From: Candidatus Omnitrophota bacterium
GTDB lineage: Bacteria; Omnitrophota; Gorgyraeia; 2-02-FULL-51-18
DNA: 64,000 nt
Assembly: GCA_022072175.1 (NCBI GenBank)
Contig: JAJVIE010000002.1
Span: 36,448-100,447, forward strand
Direction: 5' to 3'
The position numbers were made by a program, and so were the translations under genes. The stretch's first letter is position 1. Every line of letters begins with the position of its first letter. Positions 7,988 through 14,701 of the stretch are shown piece after piece. The notes beneath the pieces are model-generated. The model had not been told where the DNA came from. It saw only the letters and a list, made by a program, of their open reading frames with translations, and searched no databases.

Positions 7988-8797
7988 TTATTTATTCTTT
8001 AAATAAGTTTCTAAAATTGATCTTTGCTCTGCGTCGTAAATGTAGCCTGTGTTTTCTAGTTCAATTAAAGAAGTATCCTTTAATTTCTTAGACTTACAAA
8101 GTTCTTCAGCCGCATCTAATAACTCTTTCTTTGAAAAAGAATCATTCTTAGAAGAAACCGCTTGAGACTTCTCTAAGGCTTGGAGATTAGTAATAGCTTG
8201 AGACTTTACAGGCTTAGAGGCGATAGCCTTTAAAAGATTTTCTTGCTCAGTCAAAGACTTCTTTAAGCCTTCGATTTCAGCTTTATACTTTTCAGAAGTT
8301 TTCTCAATCACAGACTTAATAAGGGCTTCTGTTTTCTCTAATTCGGCTTTTCTTAATTGCTCAAGTGAAGCCTCTTCTTTTGCCTTCTTAAGAGCTTGGT
8401 ACTCCTCAAACTCTTCTTCTGTTAAAGACTTCTTAAAAGGAGCAACCTTGGGGGCTTCTGCTTTTTCTTTCTTTAACTTTCTCTTTTCTTCTACTTGAGT
8501 GATATCAGAAACTTGATCGATTTCTTCAAGATCTTCTTCTCTTGCTTTTTCAGCAATTTCAGAATCATAAGATCCCTCAGTCTTCTCATTTCCAGTAGCT
8601 CTTATTTCCTTTGGCCTTCCTGGATTTTGCTTATCATCTTTTAATGAAGGGGCCTTAGTTTGAGCTTCTTCAAATGTAGTTACTGAATCCTTGGCGATAT
8701 CTAAGGACTTTTCTACAGCTTCTTCTTCTGCAAAAAGATCCTCAATTAAAGCGTCTATTGCAGACTTTAATAGAATTTCTTGGTTATTTTCTGACAT
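7988..8797 (-). CDS. Putative head scaffolding protein
   Basis: The 269-residue protein is rich in Glu and Lys. Residues about 90-190 are predicted coiled coil (KKSLTEEEFEEYQALKKAKEE and onward), the N-terminal half looks disordered and a small helical end remains. Between the prohead protease and the major capsid gene this composition is the usual signature of a scaffolding or assembly-core protein, which shapes the prohead and is then cleaved or released. I see no enzyme motif. The start has only a weak ribosome site (AGAGGT). Its repeated KSL tripeptides also occur in the protease C-terminus and could be processing or contact sites, which is speculative. Confidence 0.6.
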   Translation of the reverse strand: MSENNQEILLKSAIDALIEDLFAEEEAVEKSLDIAKDSVTTFEEAQTKAPSLKDDKQNPGRPKEIRATGNEKTEGSYDSEIAEKAREEDLEEIDQVSDITQVEEKRKLKKEKAEAPKVAPFKKSLTEEEFEEYQALKKAKEEASLEQLRKAELEKTEALIKSVIEKTSEKYKAEIEGLKKSLTEQENLLKAIASKPVKSQAITNLQALEKSQAVSSKNDSFSKKELLDAAEELCKSKKLKDTSLIELENTGYIYDAEQRSILETYLKNK

Positions 8798-8813
8798 GGT
8801 ATACCTCTAAATA

Positions 8814-9023
8814 TTAAGCTAAGATTCCAGCCGCTCTTAAAGAAGCTAGTAATTCATTGATTTTTTTAGCACATTCTTCGGCTGTAGCATTCACGGTATC
8901 AGCAATGTCTGTTACGTCAGAAGCTACCCTATTAGCTTCCTCAAGTGAAAGGATAATAGCCAAAGCTTCTTGTTTATCTGCAAGAGCAATCTCTAGTAAT
9001 TGTTTTTGTTTCTCTGTAAACAT
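8814..9023 (-). CDS. Small hypothetical helical protein in the head cluster
   Basis: This 69-residue, acidic, mostly alpha-helical protein (KQKQLLEIALADKQEALAII; ECAKKINELLASLRAAGI) has no cysteine cluster or membrane segment. An AGGGG ribosome site lies close to the ATG and a GCTATAAT promoter element lies 24 bases upstream, so this is a true transcription-unit start. Between protease and scaffold it may be a small prohead-core or decoration component, but no family is recognised. Confidence 0.55.
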   Translation of the reverse strand: MFTEKQKQLLEIALADKQEALAIILSLEEANRVASDVTDIADTVNATAEECAKKINELLASLRAAGILA

Positions 9024-9045
9024 TTTTGAACCCCTTTTTTTAAAA

Positions 9046-9057
9046 AAATTATAGCAA
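9046..9057 (-). promoter_or_regulatory. Late-type promoter element before the scaffold and capsid genes
   Basis: The minus strand reads TTGCTATAATTT, a one-base variant of the recurring TTGATATAATTT. It precedes the 69-residue gene and is the nearest promoter for the scaffold and capsid genes, leaving a leader of about 20 bases with a ribosome site. Confidence 0.6.
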
Positions 9058-9071
9058 ACCTTTTGGTTTAA

Positions 9072-9938
9072 TTAAGTAAATTCACTTATTTCTGGGAATT
9101 TAGTTTCTAATCTTTCTTTTAAAGTTTCCCATAAAACTTCCTTACTATAAGTAGGATATAATACGCTTAGTGTCTTTAAAAGACTTTTTAACTCAGACTT
9201 ATAAAGACACGCTTGCATTTTTTTCAATTTCTTTGGTTTCTTTTCTTCTTTCTTTTCTTCCTTAAGATCTTCCTTAGCTAAGGAATCTCCTTGGACTTTA
9301 TCGACTGGAGCTGTAACATTCCCAGAAAAGGCCAATGCTTTTTCTAACAGTCCCATAACTTGATTAGCTGTAAATACAGGAGATTCTAAATTTTCCTCTT
9401 TATCTTTCAAAACAGCCTCTACATTTTCTCTGTCTAAGTTGAAATTTACCTCTGATTCAGGAGTAAGAGATTTAAGTAATTGGGCGTAAGTATTTGGATT
9501 TACTGGGTTTAGAGTTAATGCTACGTTCTTTATACGACACTTCTTAATGATCGCTGGATTGTTGGGATCTCTTTCTAAGACTTGTCCCTCAACACTTAAT
9601 CCCATAGCTCCTTTTTTACGTTCGCTAAGAGATTCCATTATTTCACGGACGGCTTTGGCTTTGGAGTGGTTCTTGAATAGCTTCCCATGAATGAAAAGCC
9701 CCTGGGGATCTCTTCTATAACCGTCAATTTCTCCGATAATAGATTCTGGTGAATTATCATGATCCCAATTAAAGAATCCCTTCCCTTGATCTATTGGAGA
9801 TAAATCAATCCCTTTTTGGAGAATTTTCTCATTTTGAAGATCTAGGCTTTCGGTTGAGGCAAGGCCTGAAACTCGCCATTCTCCGTCTTTGGATTTTTCG
9901 AGATAAGCCGGTAAAATAACTTTAAAATCATTTTCCAT
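9072..9938 (-). CDS. Prohead (HK97/T4-type) serine protease with C-terminal extension
   Basis: The first 170 residues match the caudovirus prohead protease fold: WRVSGLASTESLD near residue 21, His-60 in NWDHDNSPESIIGEI and Ser-115 in MGLSVEGQV as catalytic residues. The family cleaves scaffold and capsid N-termini inside the prohead. The extra 110 residues include a Lys/Glu-rich stretch and a short helical tail, possibly a built-in scaffold-like or delivery segment. The ATG has no ribosome site. The extended -10 TGATATAAT is only 10 bases upstream, predicting a nearly leaderless message. This gene opens the protease, scaffold, capsid series. Confidence 0.85.
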   Translation of the reverse strand: MENDFKVILPAYLEKSKDGEWRVSGLASTESLDLQNEKILQKGIDLSPIDQGKGFFNWDHDNSPESIIGEIDGYRRDPQGLFIHGKLFKNHSKAKAVREIMESLSERKKGAMGLSVEGQVLERDPNNPAIIKKCRIKNVALTLNPVNPNTYAQLLKSLTPESEVNFNLDRENVEAVLKDKEENLESPVFTANQVMGLLEKALAFSGNVTAPVDKVQGDSLAKEDLKEEKKEEKKPKKLKKMQACLYKSELKSLLKTLSVLYPTYSKEVLWETLKERLETKFPEISEFT

Positions 9939-9946
9939 AATTGTAA

Positions 9947-9958
9947 AAATTATATCAA
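9947..9958 (-). promoter_or_regulatory. Late-type promoter element before the prohead protease
   Basis: The minus strand reads TTGATATAATTT, with TATAAT at 9949-9954. No -35 consensus is seen at the expected distance. The ATG is 10 bases from the hexamer. Confidence 0.72.
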
Positions 9959-9992
9959 AACCTATAGTCCCACTCTTTAATATATGTAGCTA

Positions 9993-10057
9993 CTTTAAAA
10001 TTATGTAATAAAACATAATTTTAAAGCTCCTTTTTATGTAATTTTACACAAAAAAGA
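9993..10057. repeat. Paired inverted repeats in the protease upstream region
   Basis: A perfect 14-bp inverted repeat (CTTTAAAATTATGT at 9993-10006 with its complement at 10013-10026, 6-base loop) is followed by a second, imperfect one (TGTAA/TTACA flanked by T5/A5, about 10030-10056). They lie between the stop of the 118-residue gene and the late-type promoter at 9947. Either could be a weak terminator or a protein-binding operator. The AT-rich stems and poor T-tracts make a simple terminator less likely. Confidence 0.55.
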
Positions 10058-10066
10058 AGCAAATCT

Positions 10067-10423
10067 TTAGTTGTTTCTAATCTCTTCTTGAAAGGTTTCC
10101 CATTCTCCCAAGCCCTTGAGAATGTTCTCTAAGTCCTTATGGGCATGCCTTAACTCTTTTTGAGCCTCGTTTAAGGTCAACCCTAATAAACTCGCTATTT
10201 CACTAATGGATAATTCGGGCATCTCACCTAAACAATTAGAATTTTTATTAACATACGACCAAAAGCAAAAATTATACTTCTTAGAACTTAGATTCCAGGT
10301 ACAAGGAGAATTTTTACGATTCCCCAATGAGCAAGGTTCTTCGGGAAAAAAATCTTTATTTAGGGGGCAAGTATTCCAAAAATGGGAAGTTTTAGGTTTT
10401 TTTTGATTTTCCACTCTAACCAA
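10067..10423 (-). CDS. Small Cys-rich HTH protein, candidate transcription regulator
   Basis: The 118-residue protein has an N-terminal half with several Cys and His (HFWNTCPL, EEPCSLG, SPCTWN, NFCFWS), enough for a metal site. Its C-terminal half (ELSISEIASLLGLTLNEAQKELRHAH) reads as a helix-turn-helix resembling sigma region 4 or MarR-like recognition helices. It could bind DNA and act in late transcription, but this is unproven. The upstream 57-residue gene overlaps its start. The start is uncertain: TTG at 10423 or GTG at 10414, both without a good ribosome site, so coupling is likely. It sits in the head module, directly upstream of a late promoter. Confidence 0.6.
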   Translation of the reverse strand: MVRVENQKKPKTSHFWNTCPLNKDFFPEEPCSLGNRKNSPCTWNLSSKKYNFCFWSYVNKNSNCLGEMPELSISEIASLLGLTLNEAQKELRHAHKDLENILKGLGEWETFQEEIRNN

Positions 10424-10589
10424 CTTGACGGTAAACAGCTTTTAACATTTTATTACAAAGTTCTATTTTATCCCTCAAGGACTTAATTTTATTTAAGTGA
10501 GGGACTTTCTTGATGATTTCTAAGGCAAGGCTTTCTTGTAATCGTTGCCGATTCTTATAAATATTCCATTTAAAATCAAAAGCCTTCAT
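10416..10589 (-). CDS. Short basic hypothetical protein (57 aa)
   Basis: The frame MKAFDFKWNIYKNRQRLQES... ends in TAG at 10416 after 57 residues. It is basic and helical (KKVPHLNKIKSLRDKIELCNKM). The ATG has no ribosome site, but the promoter element GCTATAAT lies exactly 6 bases upstream, so a leaderless mRNA is predicted. The stop overlaps the start of the following HTH-protein gene, consistent with coupled translation. I recognise no family. A DNA-binding or regulatory partner of the HTH protein is a guess based on charge and pairing. Confidence 0.55.
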   Translation of the reverse strand: MKAFDFKWNIYKNRQRLQESLALEIIKKVPHLNKIKSLRDKIELCNKMLKAVYRQVG

Positions 10590-10593
10590 GAAT

Positions 10594-10605
10594 AAATTAT
10601 AGCGA
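10594..10605 (-). promoter_or_regulatory. Late-type promoter variant before the 57-residue gene
   Basis: The minus strand reads TCGCTATAATTT, a variant of the recurring element. Its hexamer at 10596-10601 is 6 bases from the ATG at 10589. Confidence 0.55.
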
Positions 10606-10631
10606 AAAGAATTTAAAAGGGAGTTAATTTT

Positions 10632-11393
10632 TTAAAAAAGTTTATCTTGGGCACACTTAGTACGCCAAGGGCATGACCCACACCAGTCTTGAGTTTTAGG
10701 GGCAACAATCTTTTCATTAGTTAATTTCTTAACCTTGATTATTTTTTGAATAGCCTCGGAGAAGGGAGTAAGTAGGTTATCATAAGTAAACTCCTTCATC
10801 TCGAAGGAATCTTTATTGACGTAAAGGAAGGTTATCTTTTTGACCTCCTCAATACCATCTAACTCTTTTATATGGACATAATCTCCATTCTTTAGAGCTT
10901 TATTGAAAGCGTATAAATAGATACTTCCTTGGATTAAATGCTCTGGTTTTGGTTCCTTTAAAGCCTCGAAACTTTTTACGGTAGCGGTTTTAAATTCCGC
11001 TAGGCTAACTTCTCCGTTAATATTTAATACTGCATCTATCTTGGCACTTAATTCAATCGCTGGATCTAAAATTGGAAATTCATAATCTATTTCGTCTTTA
11101 TATTTGCTTTTTACTAAATTACCATTAACGTCTCGATAATCTATTAAAACCCCCGCTTTCCTGAATATTCCCGATAATATATCATGTACGGCGGTACCTA
11201 ATATAGCGTATTTTTTTAATTGTACTGGAGGTGGGAAGTCTTCTTGGATTCTTAAATACGAATATTGTATTTTTCTCAAGCATTTAGATCCTAATGAAGA
11301 GGGCTTAAACGCTGGTTTTTGGTTACTTGCTTTCTTGAGATCTTCTTGAAATTCTTGATTTATTAAATTTTGTAAATCCTTAGAATATTTCAT
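10632..11393 (-). CDS. Cas4/RecB-family PD-(D/E)xK nuclease with Fe-S cysteines
   Basis: The 253 residues show the Cas4/AddB-type nuclease pattern: Cys-38 (GSKCLRK), His-70 (GTAVH), Asp-120 (AKIDAV), Glu-133/Lys-135 (AEFKT) and the Q-x3-Y motif (QGSIYLY, 155-161). A C-terminal cluster Cys-238, Cys-241, Cys-247 (CGSCPWRTKC) completes four ligands for a 4Fe-4S cluster with Cys-38. The family are exonucleases used in recombination or DNA-end processing. It overlaps the end of the ClpP-like gene by 14 bases, with GGAG before the ATG. There is no CRISPR array or cas1 here, so a phage recombination or packaging-linked role is more likely than spacer acquisition. Confidence 0.85.
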   Translation of the reverse strand: MKYSKDLQNLINQEFQEDLKKASNQKPAFKPSSLGSKCLRKIQYSYLRIQEDFPPPVQLKKYAILGTAVHDILSGIFRKAGVLIDYRDVNGNLVKSKYKDEIDYEFPILDPAIELSAKIDAVLNINGEVSLAEFKTATVKSFEALKEPKPEHLIQGSIYLYAFNKALKNGDYVHIKELDGIEEVKKITFLYVNKDSFEMKEFTYDNLLTPFSEAIQKIIKVKKLTNEKIVAPKTQDWCGSCPWRTKCAQDKLF

Positions 11394-11991
11394 CTACGAC
11401 TCCATACTTAACTAAGTCCTCTGCGGTAAAGTATTGATCTACTCCGACTCCGCATTCTTTCCAGAACTTAGCTGGTTTTTTAGTTAGTTTACCCATTTCA
11501 TTAGCCCAAGTCAATTCCTCTTTCTTTAATTGATCGGCCATGTTAACTATCTCTGAAACTTTCAAGGATTCTAAATCCGAGCTTCCTTCGTGCCACATGA
11601 ATTGGGCATTTCGGTCTATTTTTCTCTTATCGCCCGAAGCTAGTAATAAGGTCGCTGCTGACATGATTTGCCCGTAACCTTCCGTTATAAAGGAACACTT
11701 ACTTTTACGCATTCTTGCAGCTACCGCCATAGCGGCACAAGTATCTCCTCCATGGGAGAATATTTTTAAGGTAATTGTAGATAAGCTACCACTTTCCATT
11801 AAAGTGATAGCTGCATCTACTTTGGAGAATAATTCCGAATTTATCTCATCTGCTATAGTAATAGTCCTAGCCTCAAAATTGATTCCATGTTTGAGGGAAT
11901 ACTCAACTATTAAATCAATGTAGGCTAGTTTTGATTCCGCATTTGTATTAGAAGAGATTTGGAAAGTTTTAAATTGGTTTTTCCGTGACAT
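11380..11991 (-). CDS. ClpP-like serine protease
   Basis: The 203-residue chain is a ClpP/crotonase-fold peptidase. It shows IFSHGGDTCAAMAVA (oxyanion loop), catalytic Ser-111 in GQIMSAATLLL, His-134 in FMWHEGS, and Asp-185 in GVDQYFTAEDLV, followed by the family ending KYGVVDEIF. All triad residues are intact, so it is probably active as a ring-shaped protease. In phages such proteins sometimes serve in head maturation, but a separate prohead protease is present 2 kb away, so its substrate is unclear. It lies between the GroES and Cas4-like genes in one tight operon. No ClpA/X-type ATPase partner is seen in the window. Confidence 0.85.
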   Translation of the reverse strand: MSRKNQFKTFQISSNTNAESKLAYIDLIVEYSLKHGINFEARTITIADEINSELFSKVDAAITLMESGSLSTITLKIFSHGGDTCAAMAVAARMRKSKCSFITEGYGQIMSAATLLLASGDKRKIDRNAQFMWHEGSSDLESLKVSEIVNMADQLKKEELTWANEMGKLTKKPAKFWKECGVGVDQYFTAEDLVKYGVVDEIF

Positions 11992-11995
11992 AAAA

Positions 11996-12262
11996 TCACT
12001 CTTCTTTATTTAGGATCTTTGCGAAAATGTTACTTTCCTCCATTACAAGGAGTTCCCTCCCCTCTACTCTTATTTTAAACCTTACGTCTCCGTAAAATAC
12101 CGAATCGCCTACCTTCAAATCACCTTTGTATTCACTACCTAAGAACTTAACTATTCCAGTACAATCTACTTGATCTGGAATAGTTAATAGCCCTTGAGCT
12201 TTCTTCACCTTTTGAGGTTCTTCTACTACTATATAAGAATTTAAAACTTGTAAAGTACTCAT
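11996..12262 (-). CDS. groES: GroES-like co-chaperonin (Cpn10)
   Basis: The 88 residues follow the GroES pattern: N-terminal LQVLNSYIVVEEP (family LRPLxDRVVVKxx), a mobile loop KKAQGLLTIPDQ with a hydrophobic LLTI in place of the usual IVL, then GIVKFLG, KVGDSVFYG and the ending LLVMEESNIFAKI (family YLIMxExDILAVV). It should form a heptameric lid on a chaperonin ring and enlarge or adapt the folding chamber, as T4 gp31 does for its capsid protein. It sits in the head-assembly operon, far from the phage's own GroEL at 34.0-35.6 kb. Whether it partners host or phage GroEL is not shown. Confidence 0.88.
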   Translation of the reverse strand: MSTLQVLNSYIVVEEPQKVKKAQGLLTIPDQVDCTGIVKFLGSEYKGDLKVGDSVFYGDVRFKIRVEGRELLVMEESNIFAKILNKEE

Positions 12263-12264
12263 AA

Positions 12265-12783
12265 CTATTTACCTTGTTCTTGCTTTTTCCTTGAAATACT
12301 ATTTACGGTAATCAAAATAGAGTATGGTGGTTTATCGTCTATCCTTACTTGTTCGCCTTTTTTAAGGCCAATAAGTTTCTCTTCTACAGGAAGCTCGAAT
12401 GTCTTACCGTGTCCAATATCATAGATCTTATGGTAAGATGTTTGAGCTAACTCTCCTTGCTCGTTATCAAACCGAGTCTGCACGGTTACTCTGATTACAT
12501 CTCCCTTTTCGACGACCTCTACACTCTCGATTCCATCTAAAAGATCCTCTGTTCTCTCTGAAAGGGAAATTAACTCTTCCTTAGAGGCGATACTCTTTTC
12601 TTGAACTAATGTCTCAAGAACTAACAATCTAGTTAAGATGTTTTGAAAACTACTAGAACAAGCCTGAGTTAATCCATTTAGTCTCTGTAATAAAGAGGAT
12701 TCTAATTGTTTCAAATGCTCTAGTGAAACACTTTCTTGGGTTTTTACAGGGATAGATTGTACTTCTTTTCTTTTCTCTGCCAT
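12265..12783 (-). CDS. Hypothetical protein with coiled coil and FKBP-like C-terminal segment
   Basis: The 172-residue protein has a helical N-terminal part (residues 18-90, likely coiled coil) and a beta-rich C-terminal domain. The stretch IGHGKTFELPVEEKLIGLKKGEQ resembles the FKBP/trigger-factor pattern in which a strand is followed by xLIGLKxGE. This similarity is short and weak, so a peptidyl-prolyl isomerase or chaperone role is only a hypothesis, although neighbouring GroES and ClpP-like genes make it attractive. AAGGAG precedes the ATG. An alternative is a head-associated structural protein. Confidence 0.5.
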   Translation of the reverse strand: MAEKRKEVQSIPVKTQESVSLEHLKQLESSLLQRLNGLTQACSSSFQNILTRLLVLETLVQEKSIASKEELISLSERTEDLLDGIESVEVVEKGDVIRVTVQTRFDNEQGELAQTSYHKIYDIGHGKTFELPVEEKLIGLKKGEQVRIDDKPPYSILITVNSISRKKQEQGK

Positions 12784-12799
12784 TTTAAGACTCCTTGGG

Positions 12800-13288
12800 T
12801 TATGGGTAAATGTAAACGGTTTCTGGTAAATATTTGACTATTTCCCCTAAATCATCCTCAATTAGAACGAAAGGGGCCTGTAAGTCTATGATTAAGCCTT
12901 TATTAACTTTTCCAGCAGGAGCATTGAACTTTACTCTTTTATTTAAAAAAGAGGAAAACTTAGCTTTAAAAGCCTCTTCTTCTTGTGAAAGAGATTTACT
13001 TGTAGTTTGTTTTACTTTATTTAATAAGGTTTTTAATAAAGAAACTTCCTCTTCTGAAAAGTCCCCTCCCTTAGACAAAGCTGATATTTCCTTAGAATTT
13101 TCTAAGGAATCAATTACTGACTCGAATAATCCCTTTACTATTTCTTTTACTTCCGAGGCTGCTTCTTGTTTTTCGTGAAGTGGCGTATCTTGTAAATAAG
13201 TCTCTGTTATCTCTTTTAAGTCTTTTAAGAGGTCAACTTTTGCCTTTCTTAGAGTCAATTCTTTTAATTGTTCTTCTAATTTAGACAC
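12800..13288 (-). CDS. Hypothetical helical protein in the head operon
   Basis: I place the start at the GTG at 13288 because AAAGGAGAT lies at the right distance before it and this removes an overlap. An ATG at 13312 is the alternative. The protein of about 162 residues is Lys/Glu-rich and helical (residues 1-120), then ends in a short beta-rich segment (KRVKFNAPAGKVNKGLIIDL...FVLIEDDLGEIV) that looks like a small SH3-like barrel. No family is recognised. It lies between portal-side genes and the chaperone/protease group, so a structural or assembly role is plausible. Confidence 0.55.
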   Translation of the reverse strand: MSKLEEQLKELTLRKAKVDLLKDLKEITETYLQDTPLHEKQEAASEVKEIVKGLFESVIDSLENSKEISALSKGGDFSEEEVSLLKTLLNKVKQTTSKSLSQEEEAFKAKFSSFLNKRVKFNAPAGKVNKGLIIDLQAPFVLIEDDLGEIVKYLPETVYIYP

Positions 13289-13290
13289 GA

Positions 13291-13500
13291 TTAAATCTCC
13301 TTTTGTTTCCATAAGGAAAAGTCTTTATTTTCTATAAAGATTTCATATACTTCTTGAATAGAAGAGTCCTTCGGAGAAACTTCTCCAGCGACTAACCAGA
13401 CTCCAGAAGATTCTTCTGAATGTACATCGAATATAAATAAAGAATAGTCACTACCTGATTTGGTAAATGTTTCTCCGACTATAAAAGGATGTTTTGTCAT
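13291..13500 (-). CDS. Small hypothetical protein
   Basis: This 69-residue acidic protein has alternating polar and hydrophobic positions (DYSLFIFDVHSEESSGVWLVAGEV) that suggest a compact beta fold. An AGAGAGGT ribosome site precedes the ATG and an AGTATAAT promoter element lies 19 bases upstream, so it starts a transcription unit that runs into the chaperone/protease genes. Function unknown. Confidence 0.5.
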   Translation of the reverse strand: MTKHPFIVGETFTKSGSDYSLFIFDVHSEESSGVWLVAGEVSPKDSSIQEVYEIFIENKDFSLWKQKEI

Positions 13501-13517
13501 AATTACCTCTCTGTATA

Positions 13518-13529
13518 GAATTATACTAT
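13518..13529 (-). promoter_or_regulatory. Late-type promoter variant upstream of the GroES/ClpP operon
   Basis: The minus strand reads ATAGTATAATTC, with TATAAT at 13520-13525. It lacks the TG of the best copies but occupies the same place in front of an operon in the head module. Confidence 0.5.
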
Positions 13530-13560
13530 AAAAAGAGGTTTAAGTAAAGGATTTTTTAAG

Positions 13561-14469
13561 TTAAGATTCTAGGTTCTGAAGGATGTAATCTTTCCACTTA
13601 TCCATTCCTATATAAGTAAGCCCTCCACCGGTTTTTATCTTGTAACCGGGCGGGATCTCTACTATAGGAGAAGTCCTAGAATTAGGGTGAGTGCTGCCTA
13701 TTACAGGCAACCATTGCTCAGTTTTTCTGCCATAATTACTACCATTAGATAATAAAGTACTCAGCCTATAAATCTTGTAAGTATTGTCTTTGGGATTATT
13801 GTAGAATTTTCTACAATGTACGCAAGTTTTATCATCATTTACAGGTATTCGATAAACGAATACCTCTGTTAAGTCTTTATCTCTATTATCAGAGACTATT
13901 CTATCAACGCTACCTATACCAACAGCATTTCCCATCTCAGTAAGGACTAATCGTTGCCAATCATAATTTGCATTAGCGGCGGTATCCCTTAATTCCTGCT
14001 TTATTTTTGATAAACTAGACTCTTTCATCAAAAGATCTAAATATTCAGGCCTGTCTAAATTCTTAAGGGCATCCATTTTATAGGAGTCATTATTTTTACG
14101 AACTATTCCCTCTATCCTAGACGCTATCTCTAACTTTTGTTTTTCAATATATTGCTTCAAGGATTCATTTAAGGTTTCAATCGAATAGCCGTGAGCCTCT
14201 CCTTGGGGAACTACTCCAGGGGCTTTTTGTTGAGCAACCATCTCTTCCCACGAAGTTGGATTTAACGGATTATTGGGCTTATTTATAAAATTATGATTAT
14301 AAACAACCTCAAGGAAGGAATCATTAGAAGTTTCATAACCAGCTTCTTTTAGCTCCTCTAATTCCTTTTTATCTAAAAGGGATTTACCTAAAACCTTAGA
14401 TATTACTCTATTATAATGTTTATTTATAATAGCTCTGATTTTTTCTATGGTTTTTTTAGAGGTTATCAT
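13561..14469 (-). CDS. Minor head protein (SPP1 gp7 / Mu gpF-like)
   Basis: The 302-residue protein lies directly downstream of the portal gene, as minor head (head-morphogenesis) proteins do. It has long N-terminal helices and a C-terminal motif Cys-216-x2-Cys-219 (CVHCRKFY) followed by GSTHPNSR with His-261, the metal-binding signature of the Mu F/SPP1 gp7 family. Such proteins bind the portal and are packaged in a few copies, sometimes being injected with the DNA. There is no obvious strong ribosome site. It follows the 74-residue gene by 5 bases. Confidence 0.8.
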   Translation of the reverse strand: MITSKKTIEKIRAIINKHYNRVISKVLGKSLLDKKELEELKEAGYETSNDSFLEVVYNHNFINKPNNPLNPTSWEEMVAQQKAPGVVPQGEAHGYSIETLNESLKQYIEKQKLEIASRIEGIVRKNNDSYKMDALKNLDRPEYLDLLMKESSLSKIKQELRDTAANANYDWQRLVLTEMGNAVGIGSVDRIVSDNRDKDLTEVFVYRIPVNDDKTCVHCRKFYNNPKDNTYKIYRLSTLLSNGSNYGRKTEQWLPVIGSTHPNSRTSPIVEIPPGYKIKTGGGLTYIGMDKWKDYILQNLES

Positions 14470-14474
14470 ATTAC

Positions 14475-14699
14475 TTATTCTTTATATTCATCCTCTAAGG
14501 CATCGATTATCTCGTCCATCATTTCCTCATAAATCTGAGCATGGGCAGTAAATACCCTTTCGTAAGTATCGTCCATTGCAGGATCTTCAAATGATTCATC
14601 TAAATGATCTGATTTAAGGGAGGTTTCTAAGGCTTTTAGTAATTGAAGTTTTGCCTCCTCAATACTTTGACCTTTCTTGAGTTTTATTTTTACTTCCAT
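14475..14699 (-). CDS. Small acidic hypothetical protein between portal and minor head genes
   Basis: The 74-residue protein is strongly acidic in its C-terminal half (YEEMMDEIIDALEDEYKE) and basic at its N-terminus (EVKIKLKKGQ). It is helical and has no known motif. It is packed between the portal (2 bases) and minor head (5 bases) genes, so it is translated with them. A small head-associated or regulatory protein is likely, but this cannot be resolved from sequence. Confidence 0.5.
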   Translation of the reverse strand: MEVKIKLKKGQSIEEAKLQLLKALETSLKSDHLDESFEDPAMDDTYERVFTAHAQIYEEMMDEIIDALEDEYKE

Positions 14700-14701
14700 G
14701 A

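Noticed and set aside
10632..11393. Cas4-like nuclease as a sign of a CRISPR system
   Set aside because: No array, no cas1 or cas2 nearby; stand-alone Cas4/RecB-like nucleases are common in phages.
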